64,000 nucleotides of DNA from Apteryx mantelli (Eukaryota; Chordata; Aves; Apterygiformes; Apterygidae), in assembly GCF_036417845.1 (NCBI RefSeq), contig NC_089990.1, positions 255,501-319,500 on the forward strand, in the 5' to 3' direction. Both the position numbers and the translations under genes were made by a program. The notes under the pieces were generated by a model, which saw only the letters and a list, made by a program, of their open reading frames with translations, made no database searches and was not told the origin of the DNA. Of the stretch, positions 31,201-43,300 are shown piece by piece; position 1 is the stretch's first letter, and every line of letters begins with the position of its first letter.

Positions 31201-33588
31201 CCAGCACCTTTGGAGAGTTAGTGCCAGCCAGTGCCGCTACCCACCAGTCATCTGTGGTGCGGGGAGCAGGCAGGCATAGATGGTAACAGGGTGCTTTGGC
31301 TAGAGGTAGCGCCAGCTGGTGCAAAAGAGTCACACACACCTCCCACCCCCCATCAGCATGTTGTCCACGTCCCCAGGTCAAAAGTGCTGCCCTGTGGCTT
31401 TTGTAGTGACCACAGACGTCTTGACCTTAGCAAGCTGGAAATCCACTGAAACCAGGCACAGGTTAAGCTGGATGGGGGCTTTGTGACTGAGCCAAATGTG
31501 CTTGCGGAGGATGCTGCCAGGCCCCTTTGCTAGATGGCTGCAGCTCCCTGGAGCAACGCCTGGAGACTGGCAGTGGAAGGACTGTGCTGCCTGTAGTAAG
31601 TTTTCATCCAAGACCCCAAGCAAGGTGTCTCTTGTTGTGGTCGGCCACAGCTGTGAGGCAGCAAGTGCTTGCTGTTTGGGAGACCTGGCAGCTGGTGTTC
31701 GTTTTTTTTCCTCCTCATGTGATAAGAACCATCTCAGATATTTCTGACTTGTTGAGAGCAGATGAAGGTCTCTTCAAGCCCATCTTAGTTGTGCTACGTG
31801 ATGAGCTGAACCTGCCCTAGTCAGAAGAAAAGCTGCTAATCTTGGTGAGTGCAAAGTTTCTGGCTCTGTCAACCTTACTGGTAGCATTTAGCACTGGGCC
31901 GAGGCCACAGCTTGTCTCTGAGACTCAGCTGCAGCATATCATCAGTCCAAACCTTTCTAAAATAGTGTTGTTAAAACATTGAACATGAAACACCAATGGG
32001 TACGAAGACGCCCTTTTCCTTGTTGAAATAAGTTGTCTTCATCCCACTGGTGATTAGTTTCTTGATGCCAAAGTGAAGCCCTCCTAGCAAAGGCTAAAGA
32101 CAGTATCATCAATCACATGCACATGAAGCTTGGCAAAAACCTTGGTGAAGAAGCTACGCACTTTCTTGCTGCTGAGGTAGCTGCTTTATTTAATCTATAA
32201 CTTACTCGACCTCCCTGGACACCGGGCTGGCACTGAAGTATTTCAGTCTGTGTGAAGTAGCAAACATGGGCAGCATAGACAAGTTGGTGCATGCAGGGCT
32301 GCCTCCGCCATGCTGCAATATGCCCAGGACCAGGTGTTTGTGTTAATCTTTTCTGAGAAATTTTGGGGGAGTTTTTTTTTTTTTTTTTAATGAAGAAAAG
32401 GTATTAATAAAGAGCTAGGTTAGAGCAACTCTCCAAGGAAATGGGCCCTTATTAGGCAGACTAGGCTGAGAGGAAAAAAAATTGTTTTGCTGCCCCCCCC
32501 CCAATATTTCTTTAAATGGGTCTCTTTCTAAATTGCTCTTAATTCTTTCGTGACACAAACTGGGAGCTCTTACTCTGCATTTGGTCCAGGTCCTTCTTGT
32601 TTGAACTGAGACCAGCCCAGCCATTGAGTCAGTTTACAGTCCTTTAGCATGTTTAGAGTACAGATTAATTTCTCTTCCAAGTACAAATAGACTTTTCTCA
32701 TAATATTTACTGCAGTTTCTCCTTCCTGGAAAGACACAAATAAGAGTAATGGCTGAAGATGACTCATTTTACAGCAGCTCCTAAAAATCCTGTCAGATTT
32801 GGTTTGCCTACCATGTCTAGACCTGGACCCCGGAGTCAGGAGCTTTGCAGTTCCCGGCGTGTGGGTATCACCACGATCCTCAGCTGCAAGCTGCAAACTG
32901 GGCTCTGGGACCTGAGCTTCAGCTGGGCATTTCAGCCGCAATCTGCAGCACCTGGCTGCAGCATGCCGGGCGAACATCTTCCATAACCCTGCAGCTCACC
33001 TTAAAGCAGCATATTGTTTCAGGGAGTTCTTCTTTTCGAAGATTTCCAGCCAGGCAGCTATCCTGCAGCCCCAAGGCATCCATGGGTGGGGTCTTGCCCT
33101 CAGTCTTCAGCAACAGAAAAACAAAAAACCCTCCTTGCTTGCAGGGTTATCAGGGCAGGGTGCCGCAGCCGCTGCGCTACCCGAATACTGCAGCATCAGG
33201 CTACCTGCGCCCTCCCTGACCTGGAGGCAACTCGCACTCATTCAAGCAGCACGGAAGGAGATTCATACGTATTTAGCTAGCTCTTTTTGTGGCGGAGGGG
33301 GTTTTTATACTGTCAGAACAGCAGTGACGTTATCTACCAACCTCCCATTCGCACGCTGTGGGCAGATCCAGTCCCACTGCGAGGGCCTCAGACACCGGGG
33401 GCTATAGAGGAGAAAGGGAGCTAGACCAGGGCTCCTCTGGGTGTGCGGCCCTGTGCTGCGGGCGGGTGCTGCCCGGAGCCTGGATGGGTGCTGGAGGACT
33501 TGGAAATGCTGCTTTGCCAGCACCCACCCAAGCGCAGAAGAGGGAAAACGAGAGTGAGGGGAACGAATGCAATTACCAGACCACACTG
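28263..33588. other. Intergenic DNA between convergent genes
   Basis: This is the 5.3-kb gap between the 3' ends of the FDX1-like gene (+) and the ARHGAP20-like gene (-). Only short open frames occur. A stretch around 32.05-32.20 kb reads for about 35 codons like degraded coding sequence, but I recognise no family. An 18-base T-tract lies near 32.37-32.39 kb. I see no RNA gene and no intact mobile element. Confidence 0.6.
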
Positions 33589-35600
33589 ACAAACAAACTT
33601 GTGTCTCTTTTATTGAAATAGTTACAACCGTAGCTTTGGAAAAAAGATGGTGAATGCCTCTTTAGTGTTCATCTGTGAGGGAAATGATGGCAGGTGGTTT
33701 GTATTACAATTATATACACCTTTCATCATACACAGGCCACCAAGGTGAGCTGGGACAGAGGGTGCCACAGTGGGTGAGTTAAAAACTCTGCATATATCAA
33801 ACTGAATTGTGGTTTTGCTTTGGTCCTCCCTCGGCCCCTGATGGGGCATTCAATGGCATGAATTGGGGGTGCTGGCCCAGCTTCCAGTCACGGACTGTCG
33901 GAGGCAGGTGGAAGATCAGTGCAGGCAACTGCTGCTTATTGAGCCATTTTACAGAGGTGGCTTCCCCACCTACGTGGGGAACCCACGGCAGGTGTTTGGA
34001 GCTTGGAGAACGGCTATGGTAGACACTCAGCTGCTTGCAGGGGGCACTTGCTCCACAAGGATCAGCTCTCAGTCATTGTGGTTCAAGTATTTCTTTTGTC
34101 TGTCTTCACCCATTCACTGTTAATTGAGTAAAAGGGGTGTCTCTCTGAGAGAAACCAACTTAGAAAACTTTCATATGAAACATCCCTAACCTTTGAGACT
34201 TCTCCTATTGCTTTCTTAACACCTAACAAACTAATGTGGCTGCCTCAACTTCTTTTTAAAGCTCAGCTGGCAGCATCATAGCCCTCCAAGCAAGTCCCAT
34301 CATGGCTGAAGCTCTTGGGTCTGAGTGGACTCACAGGGATGCTCCAGAAGGGCACTGGCTGCATTTCTTTTGGGGTGCAACACAAGCCACCTTGTTAGCA
34401 CATCCCTGCCTGGCACTTGTCCATACCTAACACTGCTGGAGCTCACTGGGCCGTGTACTTTGCTGAGTGGGAACTCATTACTATTCTGAGACAGCATTAG
34501 TATTGTTGAAGCCTGGATAGTCTCGGCTTTATGGGCTGACAGCTTTCTGGCCAGATGGGACTTCGCTTCAGCATCCACTTGACAACACTCTCAACTACTT
34601 CCACAGCTCCTTGACTTCTTGCTAAAGCCAAATCCTACTTAACACTCTCCCCCCCCCCGCCACTCCCCTGACTAGGGATTTGATTAGGATCTCTATCCAC
34701 ACTGCCTCTGAAAAGAGCCTTCTGAAATTTCACCATCACCAAAAATAATGTCATCTTTCCTAGGATTAGAAGGACCAGCTACTCCCAGGGGAGACCACAG
34801 AAGATAAATGTTCATTGCTCTGCTGAAATGACTGAGCTAGAGTTCTTTGTAGCAGCTGTGGCTCTGCCAAATGCTAGCTTTGGGAGAGGTAGGAGAAAAG
34901 AGAATTAATGCATAATTAATTGGGGAGAAAAGGAATTGTGGCGTAAAAAGATTACCAATGGCTTCTGACAGTGGAAGCTGGGCCTTGGGCTCCATTTGGT
35001 GTTTCTGGAGCACAGCCTCAAGCAGTAATGAACACAAGTAGTGAGCTAGACCACTGTGGGACAAAAGGAAAGTGAGAAGAGAGAAGTAGCAGTGATTTCT
35101 GGGGTGGAGGTGAAGGGCCTTCCTTTGGATGAATGGTGGTGATGAACAGTGAATAGTGGAGAATTTTGTGCAAGCTTAAAGACAATTGTTAACTAATTCT
35201 GATGGAGTTTTAGCTGCCCCAGTTCTCCAGTCATCCACACACACTAATGACTGGAGAAAACAAAGCAGAGTTTCTCCTTCCCCCCTTTAAAAAGAAAAGG
35301 AGTAAGACTCTGTAGGTCAGCTAATTCAGGGACAGAGTCTGGTGGCATTCAGCCCACTCAATACCCAGTCAATTAAGTGTCTTCAGTAGAAAAAGGGTGT
35401 AAAGAAAAAATAAAGAACAAAAAACCCCCTCCCAAACCCAAACAAATGTTAAACCCCAACATTACTTACACATTAGTGTCACTTTACACTTACTGCCCCA
35501 TGCAGCCTGTTAGATTCTTCACACCTTGGTCATATCTTACAGAATATTTTCTGCTGCACATACACACAAAAAAATATTCAGTTCTCCCACAACTGTCTCC
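33589..35600 (-). other. ARHGAP20-like: ARHGAP20-like 3' UTR
   Basis: About 2 kb on the - strand from the stop codon (35601-35603) to the poly(A) signal at 33609-33614. It is AT-rich and holds no supported reading frame. Confidence 0.65.
33609..33614 (-). terminator. ARHGAP20-like: ARHGAP20-like poly(A) signal
   Basis: AATAAA on the - strand (tttatt on +), followed in the direction of transcription by a GT-rich stretch (agtttgtttgtcagtgtgg). It is the only canonical signal I saw within 2 kb of the stop. Confidence 0.65.
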
Positions 35601-37330
35601 CTAGACAAATGTCTCTTCTGCAAATGCCACTGTATCATGCTCCTCTGTGGCCACCTCTGCTGGTGGCGGGCTCCTGAGCCACTCCACCCTGCTCCGAAGG
35701 AGTTCATTCTCCACCGCTTCTGCCTCCGTCACATGGCAGTTCTGGGTTTCATCATGCTTGAAATATTCCCTGACAGTGTTTCGAATGGAAGCTGGGAGAA
35801 TGATGCGGATGGTGTGGCTGAACGTGTTGAAGCCCTTGCTCTGGGTTGGCGCCTGCGCCATTTCCACTGGCTTGCTCTCCAGTTCCTTGGGAGTGGAGGC
35901 ACTTTGAGGGCTGGCTTTGTGCTCTGTCTGCAGGGACGGGGTTGTTGGTCCATGGTGGTTGCGCCTGGAGACGGACTGCAGGACTAGGGGGGTGTTCTGC
36001 CCATAGAAGACTGTCTGGGGGATATGGACTCTTACAGTCTGTAAGCTCTTGGACAGGCTTTGCTCACCGCTGCTGCTGGCCGAGTCACTGTTGCTGGTGT
36101 TCACCGGGAATCTCTCCTCTTCTACTAGAGACCCCCAAGAGCTTTCTTTATTTGGGGCCATGTAAAAAGTTATCTTGGTGCGCTTCAGGCTCTCCTGGCT
36201 TGGAGGGGAGGCATCAGTACTTTTGATCTCAATGTGTTTCACTGCCTTCTCCCTATGCTGCTGGGGGCTGATCTGTGGGGATTTCTCACCAGCTGGGCTG
36301 AGAACCGGGTGCTCAGGATTTTGTTCAAAGTCCTTGAAATAATCCAGGCTCCTGAGCACTGGGCCAGGGCCCCCTATACACCTCAGCTGTCTCTCCTCTT
36401 CTTCCCAGTCAATGTCAGTCAGCAGGCTTCCCGTGGCTGCTCTGCTGACGGACGCAAAACTTCTCACTTCCCCAGAGCAACGGCTGCTCTCTGCAGCCTT
36501 GGGTACACACTCATGGGAAGTGTCCAGGTCACAGGGATGCAAAGGCGATGTCAGGGACTTGTGCCACTCTTTCAGGGACCTCTTGGCAACCTTGGGGGAC
36601 ACAGCATGGAGCCTGGCAGATGTCCCGAACATGAAAGGCAGGGATGAGACATCTGTGGGACTAATAGCTGATGACTCTGAGCAGTAGGAGAAAGCACTGT
36701 CTAAGGAGCTCAGTGAGGAAGCGGATGGGGAGGTGGTGGTAGAGGACAGGCTAGAAAAGCTGGACCTGTTGGACGGGCTAGATTTCTGAAGGCTGAGCTT
36801 CTTCACTGTAGAGCTGGTCTGAGGCGATCGCCAGAAGTTCTGCCTGGTCTTATTAACCCCAGGGCTTAGGCCTTCATCAATCAACTTCTGGCTTTCCACC
36901 TGCAGCTGCTTGAACCTGTGGATGTAGTCGGTATGGCTGTGCATGATGGTGGCATCGCAGCTGGACTGACGGGCCACTGGCTCGTGGCTCTGAGTAGGAA
37001 GCTGGGAGCTGAGGCAGACGCTGGGCTCCGATGAGCACCGATCCCTGGCTGGGCTGAGGGAGCGTATTGAGCCGATGGAGCAGAAGGAGCCCTCCTCTTC
37101 CAGGAGGTCATAGCTGTCTGCGCTGGCGTTCTTCCGAGCTTTGCTTTGGTAGCAAGCTGTGATCTCGCTGAACAAGTCCCAATCTTCCTGCTCCTCATCC
37201 AGTAACAAGCTGCTGGATGGTTCAAAAATGGCATCTGTTTCAGGCACCAGGTGGTGCTTTGGTCCTTCTGGGTCACAAGCAGAAAACTCCAGCTCATCGG
37301 AGGAATCATCATGCTGAGCCAAGCCTATGC
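35601..37330 (-). CDS. ARHGAP20-like: ARHGAP20-like terminal exon (Ser-rich tail, C-terminal PDZ-type motif)
   Basis: This 1730-base exon encodes residues 541-1115. It is rich in Ser and Pro and probably disordered. It shares with ARHGAP20 an RCSSEPSV motif, an HRFKQLQVESQKLI segment and a Ser-rich block containing LDSAFS. The last residues, EETFV, fit a class I PDZ ligand (T-x-V). Two in-frame acceptors six bases apart (ccccag and gcatag) would include or omit the residues Gly-Ile. The apparent start at TTG 37322 is not real, because the frame joins the preceding exon through a split Gly codon. Confidence 0.93.
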
Positions 37331-40300
37331 CTGGGGCAGAGAGTGCAAATTAATCTGTTGCCTATGTCTCCTAACCCAATACAGTGCCTTACAACCACAA
37401 CAGGGAAATATTATCAACTCCATTTTGCAGATGGGAAAACAAAGATTCATGATTTTCCCAGAGACTAGAGGAGAACTGAGAACACCACCAAAAATTCTGG
37501 CTTGATGACCTGAGCTTTCACTGCTAGTCTGCATTCATAGGACAATTTAACAGAGATGATTGGATCTCTTTCCATTCAACCACTTGGTTTAACTTTAGAA
37601 AACTAATTTGGAAGAAAAGGTCGCTGAGATATGCATTGCTAAGACTATTCTAAACTCCTGTGGTGGTACTCTAAGCTGGAAGGGCTAGCTGGAATAGATG
37701 GAACAGCAGCCACGGAGAAAGACAACCATGTTCAGGGACACACTAAAGGTGGTTTACTTCAGCCCTCAGCTTTCCCCTTGCTTCCTGCCTGTGCCTGACA
37801 GGAAAAACCAAAACTGACTGTTTTTCAATGGTTTTCCTTAGTAGAGAGGTGAAGGGAAAGCAAACTCTTTCACATGAGGAGTTTACCTATTTTTAGAAGA
37901 TTTCAAACATTCCTGGAAGACACAGTGCCATCAACTTACCTAGGGAGTCCTCTGAGTTTTTGGACTTCTTTTTGTCTGGTCTTTGAAACAAGGAAGCAAT
38001 GTCACCTCCAAAAATCTCTGCTGAGTTTTCAATCAGGAACTGCACTAACATGGCCACCTGTCAAAGACATGAATTCCTGGAGTCAGTTTCAAGAATATAC
38101 AGCCAGTTATACAAAACAAGTCAAATCAGCCCTGAGAGGCATCTCAGATGCCTTTTCTCAGACAAAGATGTAATTTCCTACAGAACCTTTTGCTCAAGAA
38201 GCTGTGAAGTATTCGGCGACACTTCTGTATTAACCACACCGGGGGCGAGAAGCTGAACTACATGAACTGGTAAAGTGAGCCTGGTATGGCATGTTCTGTG
38301 TTTTTCCTTACTATTCACAACACCTCATAAACTACAAGTAATTTTTCCCCCCTCTGATGCACTGTCATTTCATTGTTTAGCTTCTCTCTGCTAGACAGCT
38401 TTAGATCCAGCCGAAGTGGCAGTGTCTAACATAAGCTGCTCCATCTTTCCTGTGAATGCTTGCCCAGAAGGCAAGCTCACCTGGTAAAGCAGCCACAGCT
38501 CCTCCTTCTGCCTTGGATAAACTGAGCAGCTAAGTTCCCCTACCAGCATGGGTGATGTTGGGTAGGGGAAAGGATGAAGCTGCTCAGCTGGCAGTGTCGC
38601 TGATCCTATGCCTCCTTTTAGTCTACAAAAGGAATACTGTGCCCATAAAAAGCTGTATAAAGGAAAGACCATCATGGGGCCAAGCCTACAAAAAAATTAC
38701 CTTCTTTGTAGACCTGCTCTCCTCTTCAGGCCCAGTGGGACTAGGTAGCCACAGCATATTGGGTGCTATGCAAAGAGCCAGGTTAAAGGCATTCATCTGA
38801 TTCACACCCGAATTCTGCTCAATGTGATGTAGGACTCCAAAGAGGTGTCTGAGTAAAATGAGGTTGGCCTCCGGGAGTTGATTAACGAGACTGTGCAGGG
38901 AGAGGAAACAAAGGCAAACAAGGTTGTTCATAAAAATCTGGTCTCCGAATATCAGAAATTGCTTCCCAAAGCTTTTGCCCGCTTCTGCTTTTTTGTCACT
39001 CCCCTCCACCAACTTGGGAGCCACAACTTTACATCCATATTGCCCAGCCTCTCTGCTTCCGGAGGCTGAAGGACCAAGGATGGCTACTCAGGGCATGAGG
39101 GAAGACGTCCACAGTGCCTTGGCCAAGTAGAGAGCACCCGGTGGGGTTGCACACGAGGCAATGCCCTTGCCTGTGTTCCAGCTACAGAGACAACAGAGGA
39201 GGAGACCCAGGTTCAAAAACTGAGCTGAGCCATCGACAGGACGAGATTTATTCCAATGCATATCCCACATGATGCTAACAGACTATCCCTGCTCAGGGCA
39301 GCAGTCCTAAGGCAGTAAAGCCATTTTCAACATCCCAGTCTCCACCCTGGAAGGCCTATTTCTTCTAATGGCCAACATGGCAATCAATCAGCTTTGTTTT
39401 GTGCACATAAAATTTTTTACCATTGTTAAGGATCTAATTCCACTAATATCTGCTGTACTCCTGGTGGCTGAATTACTGTGGTTTTTCAGTTTGCTCGTTC
39501 TGGTAGTTTGAACTGGTCACCAGAAAAGAATTTTTTAATGACTTTTTTTTTTTTTTGCCAGAAATGTTAGCAATGTTCATAAAAGATTACTGAAAGGAAA
39601 ATATTCTGACCAGTGACACTGTCAAACAGCAAGAGCTCTGCTGTGGCCTGGAGCCACATCAGGAGTCTCCCAGAACATGATGTCTATGCTTAAGGCCACA
39701 TGCTCCCCCTTCTCCCACCAAAAGAAGCTTTTACAAAGGCTTTTACAAACCTTTTGATGGCTTCAATCTTATGTGCCCGATTTTCTGTGTCCACAGCTTC
39801 CATCCACAGTCCGTGCATGTCTGAGGATAGAACACTGTCAGGTATATTTCGGAGAAAATCCTGAATTAAATATATATATGCAGAGCAGTCTGGTCAGTTT
39901 TGAATTTCTTGTGTTGGTTTCATGATGCATAAAGTCAGTGTTTATTCATATTAAGCATAAGATAAAATGAGATACGACACAAATACATTTCTCCTCCCCT
40001 CCCCACTCCTACCAAGCTGTCCTCTGGGCTCTTCATTTGCAGCACTGCAAAGCCTTGTCTGCAGTTTGTGCTGGAAGAGGGTGAACAGTCAACCCTCACG
40101 CCCTGCCCCTTCTCAGACAGGATTGCTCTCTGTATTATAACAGTAAAGGACTAATATCTATGTATTACAGTCCTGTTCTAAACATTTCTAGCAATGGAGA
40201 TTGTTGCCACTTTTCTCAGGGGACTATTTAACAACTTAACATGTGTCTCTTGTTGGAAAGTGCCTGAATATCTTCCCAGTGAACAGTTTGCTGTACTAGG

Positions 40301-43300
40301 CCAAGTGCAAGAAACAGGGATGTTTATTGATATTTCAGGTTCCTGAATTGTTCTAGCCAGATTTAATTGCCAGTGCAAGTGACAGGCTTTTCCTTATTAA
40401 AGCTTGGGTCTTACCCCAAGTTCAAACAAACCCTTCACGTGGATTTGGGAGCAGTTTTCTCTCATGCTTGCTGGCTGATTAGAGGGTGAAGGCTCAGGGT
40501 CTGGTTAGTACAGGCTGCCTTTTAGCATGGCCTCTCTGCTGGGGCATGCAGAGCAGTCGCACTCAGATGGAGTCACACTCCTTCGACGTCTCCCTGCAGT
40601 CTCCTCTGTGTGTCCAGAAAGGACAAAGAGCAGCTGTGGTGCTGTCCCCATAAGGCTTCATACCTATGTGAGCACAGCATCTGAACTGTTGAGCCCAGAC
40701 TCTGGCATGCTGTTTTGCACTGTGAGATAACTTATGCATGAATACCATGGTTATCTCGGAGGTTAGACACTACCACACTCTGCGGCAGGAGGCTGTTTTG
40801 TACAGGGAGGTGCAAAATGAAACCCTGGCCTGAGGGCCAATGCACATATCTGCATGTTGAAACAACCACCTTCAGGTCAGACAGATACCTTTGTGCACAT
40901 AGATGGACCAAGCCATCAGGTGAGAACATGCTTGGCTGGAAAATGTTTTGTCCCCCCCACAAATCTCCCCTCCCCGCAAAGGCTTGTGTTGCTTCCTTAC
41001 TAAAAGAAAGAAGGTATGACTAGCCTGGACAGCTGAGTTACTTGGCCAGACATACCGTGATGACTGCTGCAGCCACAAAGACTGACTCTCCATCCACCTG
41101 GACATCATCTCCAGAGTTCAGTTTCTCTTTCAGTTCCTTGCAAGTCTTAGCATTGGCAGATCGTCTGAAAATACCCCTGGTAGAGGGACCTTCGTGGTAC
41201 AGCAGGAGCAGCATATCCTAAGAAAAAGCCCAGTTATACTTAAAAGCTTAATGTTCTACCCTATTGCTTGAGTGCATTATGCCTCACATATAATTTTAGG
41301 GTAAGATTTATCATGACTGAACCAGGAACAAGAGTCCACGTGGGTGCTCTTATCCTGTGGCAATTGTGAGTTCAGTTGATTCTGGTAGTGAAGGAGGTCT
41401 AGGCTATGTAGCATTGGTTAGTCCATTGTCATTGTCCCTTGTTAGGTTGTGATGACCTGTTTGGAGATGCCCACTGAAACAGGATGGACATCTCTGCAGG
41501 AAGTGGTATAGATGATGCAGCAGGAGATGCAGGAAGGGATGCTTTCACCCCAGCTACTGAGCTGGATCTGAACCACAGGCAAATGCTGTTCTTCATCCCC
41601 ATCCAATCCCATAAATATCAGAGATGATTTTAAAGTCCTGGCTAAACAGGTAGTACACACAAAGTTTATGCCAGGACATACAGCCCAGGCTGCTCCTTAC
41701 CATGATCGGCTTGGGAAGGATCCCATCAGGACAGACAGAGGACAGAGACAGGCCAAAGAGTTTCCGTGGGGTGGTGGGCGACTGGGAAGGAGGACTGCCC
41801 GTGGGCGTACTGGTACTGCGGCGCAGGGCCCAGTCAATCAAGGACTTCTTCCTCTTGGTGTGTTTCTGCAACGATTCTGAAACAAAACACAGACCTTTGT
41901 TACACGTGTCTCTCCTTCCTACTGGCCAGCAAGCAATCTACAGCTGCAGACAAGGTTCCCAGCAACGCAAGGACTTTCTGCCATTGCCTGGTGAATGAGT
42001 ACAATCTAAATGGGGATGGTCAGACAATACACAGCAGTGAAACCACTGGTTCATCTTTCAACCATCAGCACTACCATTACTCACTCACTGTTCTTCAGGG
42101 AGTCTTGCTGTCTGTTCAATGTAAGAATAGCTTGCTATTGAAAGCTATTCAAGGACTGAACGCTAGTTCTGAACTAGCTTTGACAAATTCAGCCCCCCTG
42201 CAATTCCTTCCTCTTTGCATACACTCAGGTGTGAGAGCCACTTGGTGTAAGTGTGTCATGTAGGAGGACTTCAGTATTGCCATGGAGAGCAGCAGTCTCT
42301 GCCTCATCATAAGACATTACTTCAGCCCCTACCTCTCCTCAGCTGCATTGAAGCTTGGAGCCTGGGTTTCAGGACAAACTGGCACTGTTTTTCCTTCGGG
42401 AGCTGATCAAGGAGGGGAGCCTCTGTCCCATCAGCCAGGAGGGTGTTATTGTTGGTTCCTTGTTGCTGGTCGACAGAATTTCGGAGACAGTTCAATGCGA
42501 TGCTGAAAGGATGCTCGTGCCCTGTTGAGTAAAGAGGGGCATAAAGGGCAGGCAAAGGTGCAGATACGTCTGTCAGAGATGCAAGCAGCAGCTTACGTGC
42601 ATCTAACGGCTTTGGATTAGATGCTGGGTAGATCAGAGGGTACTTCTTTGCTTCCACTCTGGCTGGATCCTAAATGGTGGGCCGCTTAGTGCAAGTATGA
42701 GCTGCCTGTCGGGACCATCAGTGCTACCTCGCTCTGACCCAGCAGAAAGGCCATGAGGACAAGACCCTCATGATCTTTTGGCCTGGTCCCTGACAGATGT
42801 GCAAACTCTCAAGAAAGTATTTTAAAAAAGAACAAACCTAAAACACCACAAACATTCTCAGAAGAACTAATTAAAGTGTTCTGAATTTTAGGAAAAGTTC
42901 AAATCAGGCTTGATTTGTATTTTATCTTAATGTCTCATCCCTAAATATGATTCCATCATCGAATCAAACATAATAATACAATTTGTTATGAATTACTATA
43001 GGAAAAAAACAAGAGATACCTTTTACATGCTTACCCAAAGTAAAAATGCTGCCTAATTTTAATTGTATATTTAATCTTATTTTGCTGTCTTGTTTTTGCC
43101 AAAAATGCACATATGAAAACTATTATCATCATCATCATCGGCAAACTTCAGCTTTGGTGATCTTCATGCTGAATGCCTAGTGCTTAACAAACAAAATTTG
43201 TTTCATTTTAAAATGTTTTGTTGTATTTCTAAAATCATCTCTTACAAATCTCCAGAACTCTCTTCCATTTTAGCTGTCTTCAAACCCCTGTACCTGCACA

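Noticed and set aside
37320-37322. Apparent independent start of a 573-residue intronless gene on the minus strand
   Set aside because: The first codon is TTG, and the frame joins the upstream RhoGAP exon through a split Gly codon at a good acceptor. It is the terminal exon of the larger gene.
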